From Dichomitus squalens LYAD-421 SS1 (taxonomy: Eukaryota; Basidiomycota; Agaricomycetes; Polyporales; Polyporaceae), in assembly GCF_000275845.1 (NCBI RefSeq), contig NW_006766883.1, positions 1,821,163 to 1,885,162 on the forward strand: DNA of 64,000 bases, given 5' to 3'. The notes under the pieces are model-generated. The model was not told the origin of the DNA and ran no database searches. It was given only the letters and a program-made list of their open reading frames with translations. The translations under genes were made by a program, and so were the position numbers. Each line of letters begins with the position of its first letter. The first letter of the stretch is position 1. Shown piece after piece: positions 22,812-35,027 of this stretch.

Positions 22812-25800
22812 ATGTTCAGCAGCTGGAGGCAAACCGTAGAAAGCTTAGCCCAGTCTCCCAGGAACTCCCAGGACGCGTCGAGTGCTAATGGCGAGGAGAC
22901 ACCAATACGCTCCTCGATAGACGGCATTCGCACATCCCTTTCGTCTTCCTCGCTCCTTGCTGAGTCCGCGTTGAGCAATTTGAGGAAGTCCTTGGCGGCC
23001 CAACGACCTGCGAGTCCCAGTGTCGGCCAGACGCAATCGCCTGCTACCTCCCCACCTGCTGCGTCGCCTGCTGCGTCGCCCGCGCAAAGGCCGCGCCCTG
23101 CCGGACGGTCGACACTAGAGGATCGATTGCGGGCGAAGCTTGCCAGTGGAGATACGTCGAGCGGCTCTACCCCTGCAGCCTCCTCCAGGGCATCGCCTTC
23201 CCCGGTGTCCGCTACGGACCATCCCCTTGCCATCACCCCAAGTGCGTCTCAGGACCAAGACATACCCGTGGTGAAAGGTCCGCCCAATCCCCTCTCCCCC
23301 ACTTCTGCTCCCCTTCCAGACTCGCCACTGCAGTCGCCGACCACCGAGAATCCGCTTGCCGGGTCGGTTACGGCCCGTACCACTTCGTCGTCACCTCCTC
23401 CAATATCGTCAAACGCGCCTGCTGTCTCGAAGGATGGAGAAGAGGCAACCCCTGCGAAGGAAGATAGTCCGCCGCCTGTCGAAGCGAGCGCACTGGCTCC
23501 GTCAGTAGAGCCACCATCGTCCGTCGCGGAGTCCGCGCCGGGTTCACAGGATGATACTATCGTAGCTGAGGTTGTCTCGGCGCCGCAAGCGCAAGAGAAC
23601 GGTGTAGAGGTTGATGAAGCTATTTCTGCAAGTGCTGTTACGCAGGAGAGCTCGACTCCCGCCCAACCTGTGTCGGAGAACTCGCCATTTCCACCCGCGG
23701 AGGAGTCCGAGGCTTCCGATATCGGTAGTCCGCTTGGTGTCCCTTCTGATGCTCAAGATGCTCCTGTGGAGGTCTCCGCCGAGGCAGGCCCTGCTGTTGA
23801 TCTTCTTGCGGACGAACCACTTGCGGAAGACCCTCTCAGCACGGCCAACGGCAATGCAGCTGCCGAAGCTCCTGCGAATGTAGTCAACGGCGGCAAGCCT
23901 CTGGAGCCTGCTATCTCTGTCGAAGAAGTCTTGGAGATTCGTTCGGAGACGCCCCGGCCTGCTACTCCCAACGGCAAGATTTCGGACGGTGTCGATGTCG
24001 AGGCACTCCAGAAGAGGTTGAAGCTCGTAGAACAACGATTCACAGGTACATCCCTGATGTTTTGTGGTCATTCTGGATGGGCTAACAGTCCGCCTAGATG
24101 TCTCGACGTCATTCAAGCGTCTCCAAGCTGAGAAGCTCGCTGCTGACCGAGTCTTGCGCGAGTTGACTTCTGTCGAGAGTGTGACAGAGGTCGACGCACT
24201 ACGGGACTTCCTCCAGAACATGAGCTTCAAGACAGAGGTGAGTGAAGTTTGTTACTTATCCATCATGCGCAAGTGCCAATCCAAGGACCAGATGGCGCAG
24301 GACGAGATCCGACGCCTGACAGGCAAGCTTACGCGTAAGTGCACCGACTTTCGTGGTACACTGTTTGCTCACGTGTCATAATAGGCCAGGACGAACGCAT
24401 TGAGGAGCTTCGTGATATCCACCGTCTAGAATCCGAGTCTCAAATCGACCAGATCGATCAGCTCAAAGCCCAGGTCGAAGAAGCTGAGAAGCTGCTCAAG
24501 GCCTCTCAAAGCTCCACCGCCCAGGCTGAGCAGGAGTCTGCGAAGCGGAAAGCGGAGATCGACAAGCTGCAGAGCGAGCTGAATAAGGCGAAGAACGACG
24601 CGAAGGAGGAAGAGGAGAAGAGGACGAAAGCTATTGCTTTGCTGAAGACGGTCAGGCAGAAACTGGTGAAGGCGGAAAAGGAGCGAGACGATGCTGTGAA
24701 GGAAGTCAACACGTTGAAGGAGACGGAAAAGGGTGAGCGGGAGAAGGAGAAGGCGGAGAGGGCGAAGCTGCAGGCAGAGATCCAGAAAGTGAACGAGGAG
24801 CGGGAGATGGCGGTACAAGGATTGAGAGCGCAGTTCGACAGGGAGGTGACTGCGTTGAAGGAGAAACACGAGAAGGAGCTTGCCACCCTACGAGGGCAGT
24901 ACGAACTGGAGGCTATCACCGCAAAGGTAAGAGAAAAGCGAGCATTGGTTGTTCGGTTCCAGGGCTGTACTAATATGTGTGTTTCCTCATAGACAACCCA
25001 TGTCAGGGAGATCGAAAACAAGAAATCGCGTATCGCCGACCTTGAGAGCACAGTCAGAGCATTGTCCAGGGAGAAGGATGAACTTTTCGACCAGGTGCAA
25101 CTGCGTCAAGCGGAGCTGGAGTCGTCGCAATCTCTTCTCGAGTCCCTACAAGGCCAGAACACCGAGTTGCAATTCCAGCTTCGCGAGGCAAACGATCGAG
25201 TCGCGTTGCTCCAGGAGGAGTTTTCTGACATCCGCCACGAACAAGACATGAAGGTGGCATCATCTGGCCCTTCTGCCGAAGAAATCACTCGCCTACTCGC
25301 TGCTGCTGAGTCTAAGTATGAGACAAAGCTGAGCGACCTACGCAAGAGATTGGCCGAGGCTGAGCGCGAGCGAGACGAGGGCGAGGCACGCTGGAGCAAG
25401 ACCTTGACTGAGCGCGCCCGTGAGGTGGAACTGCTCAAAGCTCAGATCAGTTCGTCACAGCAGAGCAAGGACGAGGAGAACCAGGGCGTGCAGGCCTTGG
25501 AGAAAGAGATCGAGTCGTTGAAGAGCGAGATCAGGTCGTACCAGATGCAGATCACCGATTTGCATTCGCAGCTGCAGAAGGCTGCGGAGGTTGAGGTTCG
25601 TTCATCTACACCTACCCTCTGCGCTATCTAAAGCTGACAATATCTGAAGGCTACGGCTAAGGACCAACTCGCAGAGCTCAGTGCGAAGACTGCCAATTTG
25701 CAGCAATTCGCCGACGAGAGCAAGAACCGAGAAGCACAGCTCCGCAGCCAGAACAAGGCGAGTGTTCTTTCTTCCCTAAGTTGTGATTGCACGCTCATTC

Positions 25801-26202
25801 CCGCCGTACAGACTCTACGCGAGGAACTTCGCAAAGTGCAATCGTCTGTGGCATTGCTCGAGAAGCAGCGAGGGCCAGGTGTGGGATACTGGGCCTCTCG
25901 TAATGAGAGCACGTCCGAGCTGCGCTCGCCAACATCATCAGTATCTGAGTTGCCTTCGCGAGAGACGCCGGAGAGAGCCGGCACGCCGTCCGCCCAATCG
26001 TCGGATGAGGAAGTCAACTTCGAGTACCTCCGGAACGTCATCCTACAATTCCTGGAACACAAGGAGATGCGGGTGAGTGTGCTCACTGTAGTGATCACGA
26101 ACCCTCGTGCTCATGCCTTACTAGCCTCATCTTGTGCGAATCCTCTCTACCATCCTCCGGTTCACGCCTCAAGAAACCCGGAGGCTTATCGCAAAAGTAT
26201 GA
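22812..26202 (+). CDS. GRIP-domain golgin (IMH1-type, trans-Golgi tether)
   Basis: The first exon (22812-24045) encodes a long low-complexity Ser/Pro/Ala/Glu-rich N-terminus beginning MFSSWRQTVESLAQSP. Downstream exons make several hundred residues of heptad-rich coiled coil (from about 24390 to 25880). The C-terminus is a GRIP domain: VNFEYLRNVILQFLEHKE, then PHLVRILSTILRFTPQET, with the stop at 26200-26202. GRIP domains bind ARL1-GTP on the trans-Golgi network, and coiled-coil golgins capture incoming vesicles. Introns lie between coiled-coil segments and conserve phase, for example the ATG CGG-to-CCT CAT join inside the GRIP domain. The weakly conserved acidic N-terminal third has no recognised domain. 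MED5 follows 304 bases downstream on the same strand. Confidence 0.88.
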
Positions 26203-26506
26203 TCGTAGTAGACAGTGAATACCTTACGTGTCGCGAACCTAGTAACATAACAGCATCGGACTTTGCATACCTTGCGATGGATACCAGGAGCTGGCCCTCT
26301 TCATCACTATTGTCATGTGCTTATTTGTACACATTCGTTCCCAATGCATATATCTACAGACATGGATAGCTTGTCTTCCAATAGACATCCAGCGCTAGCG
26401 CTGAGCGCTGAGATACGATTCCGAAGCCCAGAGCTGTGCCGCATCTTGGACGCCCATTTGCTCGTCTACTTGGCCGGAACCACCAAGGTCTCGAGCAGTC
26501 TAGGGA

Positions 26507-29500
26507 ATGTCGCTGGCTGAACTGACAAGGAACGCTTTCCAGAGTGGTATAACGGCACGAAAAGTGAGCTAATCCTGCGAGATTGTCAACATCTGGGTAA
26601 TACTTAGCATTCCGTGGCCAGTGGCTCGCCCTGTGCAAGCTGTTCATCTCCAAGAACCTCTCTCATAACGCAGCTCATAGCATCGAGACAGAAATCAGCA
26701 GTAAAGAAACACACTCTATAGTCTCGTAGTTCTAAGCGGCTGACTCATTCTTTATAGACTCAGTTCTAGTACTTTTCCGTGACTATCCTGGGGATCCGAC
26801 TTTGCAGGGATACCTGAAAGAAGCTATACAGGATGGAGTATTATCGCTTCCAATCTTCCTCACGGCCTTCCTCCAGGCAGCCCAGTCCGCCAATCTGCAT
26901 AACCCTGCAACGCTGGATATGTTATGCAGAGTCGTCCTCGACCATCATTACGCGTCTGGTATGCCTACCATGGGGTCCCTCGTGCCGTTCGGCGAACCAA
27001 CTACACGCCTGCTGAGCACAGTCCAGTACGCCATGGGGCTCCTGCGCACAGCATTCATGCTACCTGTCTCCCATTTCCATCAATTAACGACATCTGCATC
27101 TGAGCTCCTGGTCTTACTTCTGTCCTGTGTGACCGACACCTCTCAGATATCCGCAGCACAGGCGATGTTATACCTCGCCGAGGCAAACGATCTACTGCAA
27201 AACGTCCGCTTGCATGCGGAGTTGCGCCCAGTGCTGGAGACATTCGCTTTCTCTTTGAGTATGCTCGTTCCCGATGATCCAAATCAAGCCAGGGAAGCAC
27301 AGATGATGCATACGCTCCAATTCGCACTCGGTAGAGGCGAGACGGTCCTGAGCGCAAGCTCTGAGACCGATATCGTAGCGTGCAGCTTAATTTTGAACCA
27401 CCTGGTACGTGTTTTCAAATGTGCATCCCTTGCACTCATCGCTCAGCCCTTCGCCATGCAGATATTCTGCAGAGCGAGCGACTTTGGCTCCGGCGATGGA
27501 CCACATGCTGTGGCGATCTTCGTTGGGTTGCTTCGAGGCTCGTCATGGGCGCCCTGGATGTTCTATGCACAGCTTATCATCTCCTCATTGACATGCTTAG
27601 CGCAAAGCATCAGCCCAACTGGGCCAACAAGAGCATCGGCTATCTGGAGAGCATTCACAATTGGCCGCGTACGTTTCGGATGCACTGGCGCCGTCAACTC
27701 CGATTCTGATCTCCTGTTACAGCTACCCCATTTGCTCGCTGCCTTCCGCAAAGCTGGCCGCCCAGAGGCGATCTCAGAATCAGAGTGGGTGAGGTATTCT
27801 GTTTTAATAAAGGCGTGACAGAATGATTAACCGATATCTAGCATTCAGCGCTGCAAATCGCACTTCCGCACGTTCTGCAACGCGTCGATTTGTTGGAGAA
27901 AGTAGACAACAATGGTCAGCCTGGCGGTTCGGACGCCGGAAGTGACAAGTCCGTAGTGTGAGCACTCACCTTCTACAAGTTTGCTGCATGCTGTAGCTGA
28001 GCATATCAGTCAGCACTCGTTCATATCTGAGTTTCTCTACCAGTTGCTCTCAGTCGGAGTCGTCGAGCAAGCGGTAGTGGCGACGATAAACCCTAACCTC
28101 TCGAACGACTTCCATCCTCGTGTCGCTACGGAAGCACAAGAAATGGGTGTTGATTTGCCAGTAAGCAGTATCCCAACACGTTCAGCTGACGTGGCGGCTG
28201 ACACTGTTCAGGGATACTTCGAGGCGAAGCTATGTCCTGAGGCAACCCCAGAAGATATCGAGGTGCTGCTCTACAGAGCATGGAAAGATCCATGTTGCCA
28301 TGCTGCGTTCGCAGAGGTTGTTGTCAAGGTATGAAGCCAATCACGCCACGCATTCGTGTTACGGGGCTCAATGATCGCATAGCGCTTCACGACGTCCACC
28401 AAGAACCTGGATGCAGAGTCACTCGGGTTGGTCTGCAAGATGCTCTCGAAGCATGAGATGGCACTTGACATGTTATCTCTGCATGCGAAGATCTCGGATC
28501 TGGTCGCGCATGCTCTGGCATTCATTGAAGATTACGATTGCGAGACTGTTGGTACGTGGGCATGGGTCTTACTTGACCTTCCTCGAAAAGCTGAAGCCCA
28601 AAGGCAGGCGACCCTCAGACAGCCGTCAGTCACCTAGGGGATGTCGTTTTGTTCGTCGAGACCACTATTGTGCGGTTCAATGTAGGTACACCCGCTGTTG
28701 CGTGTGTGTTCATACCTCAAGACGCGTGCATTGCGCAGCTTGCTTCTTTGTCATTCAAGGTAGGAGAGAGGGTCATCAACCCCGACTATATGCGGACCGC
28801 AGGTCTTCAACTGCGACCCGGCGATCTCAAGGGTGATGAGATGCCCGCCTTCAGCTCATGGACCAAAGCACTATTTGACCCGGGGAGCGAGGGTATAGAA
28901 GATACCATCTTGAGGTAAGCTGCCTCCTGTGCGCCGCTTGTCATTTGCAGCTGAGCTGTGCTAGAACAACACGTCCCAAGACATTACTCAAAATCACTCC
29001 TTCTTTATTCTCTTTCGCGATTGCTCAGGCGATGGATCGCAAGATGGACAAGGAAGTGCTCAACAATGGGATCTCCTATTTCCTAGGACCTCTGCTAAAT
29101 TGGACGCTTGCTGGCGTCATTCGTTCATTGCTGATGGACATCCAGCGTCGCAGGTACGTCTTCTCCACATGCATGTAGGCGCATTTCTCATTGAATCTCA
29201 AGTTACAACGCACCCGTACATCTCGAAGTGCTCAAAACCCTCCTGACCTCATCGTCCTGTCCCCCTACCGTGTTGACGCTATCTGCGCCTAGCGTCCTGC
29301 GCCTTTTCCCCGATCCCTTCCCGCAGCATAGCAAGAGATATCTCCAAGATTTCGACCCCAAACCTGTCCGGCAAGCCGCCCGACAAGCACTCGGCCTCCC
29401 CGCTGAAGGTTCGTCATCTAGTGTTATATATCATTTCCTGCTCAGACATAGTACACATACAGAGGTACCAAACCCGATGCCTATGGACCCATCGACGACC

Positions 29501-30061
29501 CAATGGTCAAGCCAGTCACGCCAGCTGATCGCCAACGCCCTCTCTGCCGCGCGGTCAGGGAGGGCTCCTGCGCTCGACATCGATCGCTGTCTGCTGCTCT
29601 GTCCCCCCACGAAATTCCTTGGCGCCCTGTGGACACAGCTCCTCCTCGCCGCGACGATGGCCGACATGGAAGCCCCGCGGCGGCTGGCGACGTTCGTGCT
29701 CACGGTCCCTCGCTCGCCCCGCTTGCCGCCGCTCCTGCCCATCTTCTTGCACATGGTTCTCCCTTCGCTCGTGGCGTCAGCGGATGGCATGTCCGGCACG
29801 GAGCAAACGATCACGGTGGAGCTCCTCGTGGCCGTGATATCCTCGTCGCTGACGGCGGCGTTGCATCTGGAATGGGCCCTGCTCACGACGTGCGGGGAAG
29901 AACGCTTTGTCTTGGGACAATCGGTCACATCCATGGCCCGTCGGCTGTCGGCGGATCTGAAAAGACGGGGAGCCGGTACGACCGCCGGGATGATCTTGCA
30001 GCGCTTGACGGCGATGCAGCCGTTTGTGGCCAACTTCCCCTCGTTCGCCGCAGAGGTGTAA
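26507..30061 (+). CDS. MED5: Mediator complex subunit 5 (NUT1)
   Basis: This is a large multi-exon gene. The probable start MSLAELTRNAFQSGITARK joins KWLALCKLFISKN through an intron ending at GGCCAG. Main exons then encode DYPGDPTLQGYLKEAIQDG, FALGRGETVLS, FYAQLIISSLTCLAQ, LPHLLAAFRKAGRPEAI, LLHAVAEHISQHSFISEFL and INPDYMRTAGLQL. The C-terminal block has TVELLVAVISSSLTAALHLE and EWALLTT, and the stop is at 30059-30061. The repeated helical organisation and the ELLVAVISSSLT block fit fungal MED5, a tail-module subunit of Mediator that links activators to RNA polymerase II. A 55-base phase-0 intron (27902-27956) is needed to bridge two blocks, and that junction is the least certain. The last exon is long. 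Confidence 0.8.
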
Positions 30062-30192
30062 GAGATGGACAGGGATTGAGCTCAAAGAGATTGTATTTTG
30101 CTGTACGAGTCAATCATAGGGATATTATAAACAATACAGTTGGCGACAACGCAAAAAGCGACGGGGCAGACAGAAGCAACCGCGGGAAGCGA

Positions 30193-32095
30193 TCAAGCGT
30201 CCGTAGGTGGTGGAGCTACCAAACATATCAGCACCATGTGAAGATTCAGGCCGACGGCACAGCTTACGACAACAAGCGTTTTCTGACGGATCGCAGATCT
30301 GATCTGGAGGACAGAGAATAAGGCAAGACGACTCGGCGGATGTCTGAGAGACAACCTTCTTAGTTCCAACGACAAGAGACGAATTGGGAAAAGAAACGGA
30401 CATACCCTCAGATGTTCCTCGGGAGGAGAGTTCCGCGGGTGGTGGTACTCGGGCTGGATCGTGCTGGAATGGATGCCCCGGTCATGTAGCGCCTTCCGAA
30501 TCTTCGCTGCGACGGGCATAAAATCGTGCTTCCGAGACGCCATGACATGCACAGACGCGACGATCTTGTTCTCTGAAAGCTGCCAGATATGGAGCTCATG
30601 CACCGAAAGCACTCCGTCCACAGCCAAGATCGCATCCCGTGTCTCATCCAACGAAACTGTCGCTGGCACGCCCTGCAACAAAATGAAAGCCGTGCTTTTC
30701 ACTACGAAGGCAAGTCAGCTTCTTCGTTCAGTATCATCTCTAAAACTTAATCTTCTTACCGAGAGGAAGTGCAGAAGAAAAGATGATGACGGTGATAACG
30801 AGACTGATAATTGGATCGAAGTAATACTTCCAGCTCCAACTCGTGAGCCAGATGATAAGACCCGTCGATATGACCCCAACGTTCCCCAACGCGTCGCCCA
30901 TAACGTGCAGGATCAACGCGCGCATGTTCATCGACCCATGAGAGTGCCCATGACCACCGTGGCCGTGACTGTGGCCGGCATCCTCGTGAAGGGAGTGCGG
31001 AACGGAGCTCTCGGACTCGGCGTCGCCTGACAAGAGAGGCGTAGTCTCGTTCGTAATCCGCCTCTCAGCGGACGAATCGTCCACTCCGTTCTCCTCGCGC
31101 ACATCGCTCGGACGCCCATGTTCCGCCCGAGACCGAGATCGGCGCACGCGCGAACGGGACGGAGAGCGCGAGCGCGCACGTGCGACGTCCTGCGCAGCTT
31201 GCACTATGGAAGCACGCGTCGCGGCAGGATGGCCGTACAACGACGAATACGAGGCAGACCGACTGCGAGAATGTGGGCGAGGTGCGGGAGACGAGTGGCT
31301 CGCGCGAGGGGTAACTTGCCCATCTTCCAACGCGGAATGAACACTGGGTGGTTTGGAGACGGAAGGGGTCTCCTTTCCATGCTCGTGACCGTGTTCATGA
31401 CCATGATCTATGCGAACCACAAGATGAATGTGGAAAAGACACAACTACAACATGCTGTAGACGTACCGTGGAATAGGAATAGTCCCACGATATTGGAAGC
31501 TAGTCCAAGCGAGCCCACCACAACGACCAGGCGCGGATTCGAGATTTCTGGCAATCGGCGCTCCATCAGTTTCATATACCGAACAGTCTCTTTCTTACAT
31601 ACCTGGAGTGCTAAAGAATCTTTCTATAGCTTCCAGGAAGATGGAGAAGCAGAGAGCGAGTAGAAAGACACCATTGACCAACGCAGCAAGAATTTCTGCA
31701 CGATGCCAGCCGTAAGAGTAACGGGAGTCAATGTGCGTTTGTTTCGTGAGCTGCCAAAAGATAGATCTGCACGCTTGGAACAGGTGGTAGAAGCGTGCTA
31801 GGACGTACCTTAATTGCATAGAGCGCAACCACCAGGCTCAGGACATCACTGGGAACAGACGTCAGACAGTCATACGCGCTGTGTGCAGCCACGGAGATTA
31901 TTGACTCACTTCAGCATATGAAAACTGTCTGCCACAAGGGCAAGCGAGCCCACAGCATAGCCTGGAGTAGACCGTAGTCAGTGTGCGAGAAGCGTGAATA
32001 AGATGAGACCGCAACACACCAACGATGAGTTCAGTGAAGAAGAAGAAGACGTCAATCACGAGCAGGAGTACGATGCGTGCTTCCCGAGACAGCAT
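30193..32095 (-). CDS. CDF-family zinc transporter (ZRC1/COT1-type, vacuolar)
   Basis: ATG 32095 opens MLSREARIVLLLVIDVFFFF, the first membrane helix. Six helices follow, with the two metal-site HxxxD motifs, DSFHMLND in TM2 and HVMGDALG in TM5. A His-rich cytosolic loop (DHGHEHGHEHG and HSHGHGGHGHSHG) flanks a long Ser/Arg-rich insert containing SRSRSASYSS. The C-terminal cytosolic domain reads ETRDAILAVDGVLSVHELHIW. A 52-base intron near the end restores the tail CDPSENACCPPPPTDA. ZRC1-type carriers exchange protons for zinc or cobalt at the vacuole. About seven exons are needed. The final Cys-rich tail (five cysteines in about 20 residues) is notable. The gene is convergent with MED5. Confidence 0.9.
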
Positions 32096-33135
32096 GGTAG
32101 CACGCAGGACTCCTGGTGGAGCAGAGGGAGAGTTGGTGGCGAGGGGAACCGGTCGGCGAGGAAGGTTATAGTCTGGGTTAAGCTATGCCCGCTGCCTCCG
32201 CTCCACGTGCGCCGCCCCGTTGTGTCATGCTGCGTGGAACGGCCTGGACTATCTGATAAGATAAGATAACCCCGACGACCATTAGCCTTCCTGTGGGTCG
32301 TCTTCCAACCCGACCTTCGCAAGCCTTTGCGCTCTAGACTCCGTTTGCGCGACTAAAGTGGCACCATTCATATGTTCACGAGCACCCCAGCTACAAACCA
32401 CATTTCGGAAGTGTCGTCCGGACGGTCCCTGGTCCGATTCGGTAGTCGTATGAAGAGAATCGTCCGAGTGTCATGCACTCCTATCAGCAACATTTCGCTC
32501 GGAAGAATAGTGAGCTGCCGTTTTGCATTTTGACTCCCACACAGCCTCCATATGTCAGGAAAGAGGGTGGGTGGAAGGAATGTAATGTAGCATTCTAATC
32601 ACGCGGATGAAGTGAACCATTCCAAGGGCATTCCAAAATATTCACTTCCATAGCTTGCACTGCACATGTTCCATTACAGACTTCTGACCCGTTTACGCAA
32701 CTGCATGCATTCACCTCAGGTTAGGCAATTGGGTTTCGACTCTTACGACGGGCAAAGGACTATGATTTAAGCAGGGAGATTCATTCGGAATTGTCGGGTC
32801 ATGCAACGTATCAATGGCAATTCCTACAATTTTTTGTAAGTTCAATTTCTTTCTAGGAATTGCTGTTGGCACGTTGCGTGGCACAGAAGTGTCACCAACG
32901 TTTCCTCACTTGGCCCTTCGCGCTTCGCCCCCCCCCGTGTCTTGATGTGGGGTACCGAGCCACGTGACTGGAGGAGTTGTGACTTGTTTGGCAAGAGCCT
33001 CTAACTACTCGTCCAAAATTGCCGTCTGCTCTATCGGCATCGGCTACGCTCTCTGCACTTGAGCCTCGCTTTCTACGGTTTCATCTAACCCCAAAGGCCC
33101 CTCAGAAACACTAGCCAACGCACCTTTTCTCCAAT
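32096..33135. other. divergent intergenic region, zinc transporter/eIF3h
   Basis: About 1.0 kb lies between two divergent start codons and should hold both promoters. The middle (about 32560-32900) is noticeably AT-rich compared with the flanks. A C run (CCCCCCCC) lies at about 32927. I see no gene or repeat. Confidence 0.55.
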
Positions 33136-34789
33136 ATGGCCGCCGCAACCTCCATGGCAGCAGCACTGGCTGCGTCCCTCCCCGCACCCCAGGCCGCGCC
33201 TGCACCAAGCGCACCCACTTACGAAGCCATCCCTGCGTCGATGGCCAAAGTGATCGATATCGAGGCTGAGATCCCTATAACGAGCGTGCAGCTGGATGCG
33301 ATAGTGAGTGACTTGCTTCGTCCTCCCCCTCGCCGGTGCGCCTATGCACTTCGGTCTCTGCGGATCGAGGCACATTGGCTCCGACGAGCGTCCCAGGCTT
33401 GCGGGCACATGCGCGTGCCCATGGGTCGCTTCCCCCGAGTGGCATCTTTCGCCTGTGTGCCTGTTCCGCGCGTTACGCTGGGGCAAAATTTCTGGGGTCG
33501 CGGCTGCATTATCACCCTTTACTGACGGGTGTCTTATTTCCTCATTCATGTATTTGGGCGACGCGCGCGCAATTTGCGTCTGCGGCATGGGCGCATCTGT
33601 GCTATGACTGCTGCAGGTCGTCTCGAAGATCACCAAGCACGCAAAAGAGGCTCCGGGGTCGTCAGCCCATGGTCTGCTGCTGGGTCTGGACCTCGACGGC
33701 ACTTTGGAAGTGTGGAACTCATTCGCTCTCCCTCACCATTCCAATGACGACGACGATAAGTCTGCCAAGGGTGTGGGTTAGTGCTCGTTCATAGCTTCAT
33801 AGTTATACTATGAGGGCCATATTGAAATAGAGGTTCTATAGCGCGTTACCAATCGTCGATGTTGCGTTCCCTGAAGGAGGTTCAGGCGGACGACAGCGTG
33901 ATCGGTTTCTATCAGGGCATGACCCTGGGGTCCTTCTTCAACCAGACCTTGGTCGACACCCAAGCAATCCACCAAGAAAGGCTACGACATGGAGGCGTCG
34001 TAATTGTGCACGGTAAGAAATTCCTGCTCTCTGGCACGTGTTCCCGTGCGTGGTGGGCTCATTCGAATGTTTTCCTCCCCCACCCAGACATCTCGCAAAC
34101 CGCACGCGGCAACGCGTCTTTCCGGGCGTTCCGTCTCACGAAGGCGTTCCTAGACGCCTACAAAAGGCACAACTTCTCGACCTCGAGGTGATTGACGTCG
34201 CACGGGCGAAGAGAATGACGCGATGCTGACGGAGATCTGGTGCTGCAGCCTAATCGACCATCGGCTGACGTTCTCCACCATCCTGGAGGAGGTGCCGCTC
34301 AAAATCCGGACGAACGCGCTCGTGAGCTCGTTCCTCGGTGCGCTGTCGGAGGCGACGCCATCGACAACGACGCAGTCGAGCCCTGCGCTGGCAACGTCGT
34401 CCGCAGCCATCCCACCATCGTACTCGCGACTGAACCTGGGCACGGGCAACACGGCGCGGAACCTGGAGATGGTGGTCGAGGCGCTGGACAACTACAAGAC
34501 GGAGGAGGGCAACCTGGCATATCTGCAGCGGCAGATTGCGCGGGAGAGGGCAAAGGCGGAGGCGTACGTGGCGAAGCGCAAGGAGGAGAACGCGACACGG
34601 ATAGCGGCGGGGCTGGCACCGCTTCCGGAGGAGGACGTGAGCAGGCTGTTCAAGATCCCGCCGGAGCCGAGCCGACTGGAGAGCATGCTGCTGTTGGGGC
34701 GGATCGATGCTTATGGGAAGAGCCTGGAGGAGACGGCAAGTACCGGGTTGGTGAAGATGTACGCGGCCAAGGCGAACGCAGGGAACTGA
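33136..34789 (+). CDS. eukaryotic translation initiation factor 3 subunit H
   Basis: There are five exons (33136-33303, 33617-33770, 33842-34012, 34088-34187, 34249-34789) encoding 377 residues. An Ala/Pro-rich leader precedes the MPN domain: ITSVQLDAIVVSKITKHAKE, AHGLLLGLDLDGTLEVWNSF, then DDSVIGFYQGMTLGSFF and IHQERLRHGGVVIVHD. The C-terminal part has SLIDHRLTFSTILEEVPLKI, NLEMVVEALDNYKTEEGNL and a coiled coil. This fits eIF3h, a non-catalytic MPN subunit of eIF3. The JAMM metal motif is not intact, as expected. The first intron (33304-33616) is long for the window. The C-terminal exon is very GC-rich and also open on the opposite strand. Confidence 0.92.
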
Positions 34790-34939
34790 GGCGATGTAGA
34801 ATATTATGTAGCGCTGGCTGGTGCTGCCGTTGTACGAGGATGAGGTCCGGCCGCCCGTCCGCCCGGGACCGCTCCCTGGCGTCCCTGGCGATGCACACGG
34901 CCGGCCTACCGCTCGCTATGACGGCCACGCCTCGCAGCA

Positions 34940-35027
34940 GACACCGGCACAGCGTGAAGCACCAGATTCTGGCGGGAGAGAACATGCAGAGAATGTGCGG
35001 ATTCCCACCACATTCGCTCCACATTCT
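34940..35027 (-). repeat. dispersed repeat, inverted copy 1
   Basis: The reverse complement of this segment aligns without gaps to 36553-36640 at roughly three-quarters identity by eye. Shared blocks include GTGGTGGGAATC, TGTTCTC and TTCACGC. The GAATGTGG units recur within each copy. It may be part of a non-autonomous transposon family. Confidence 0.6.
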
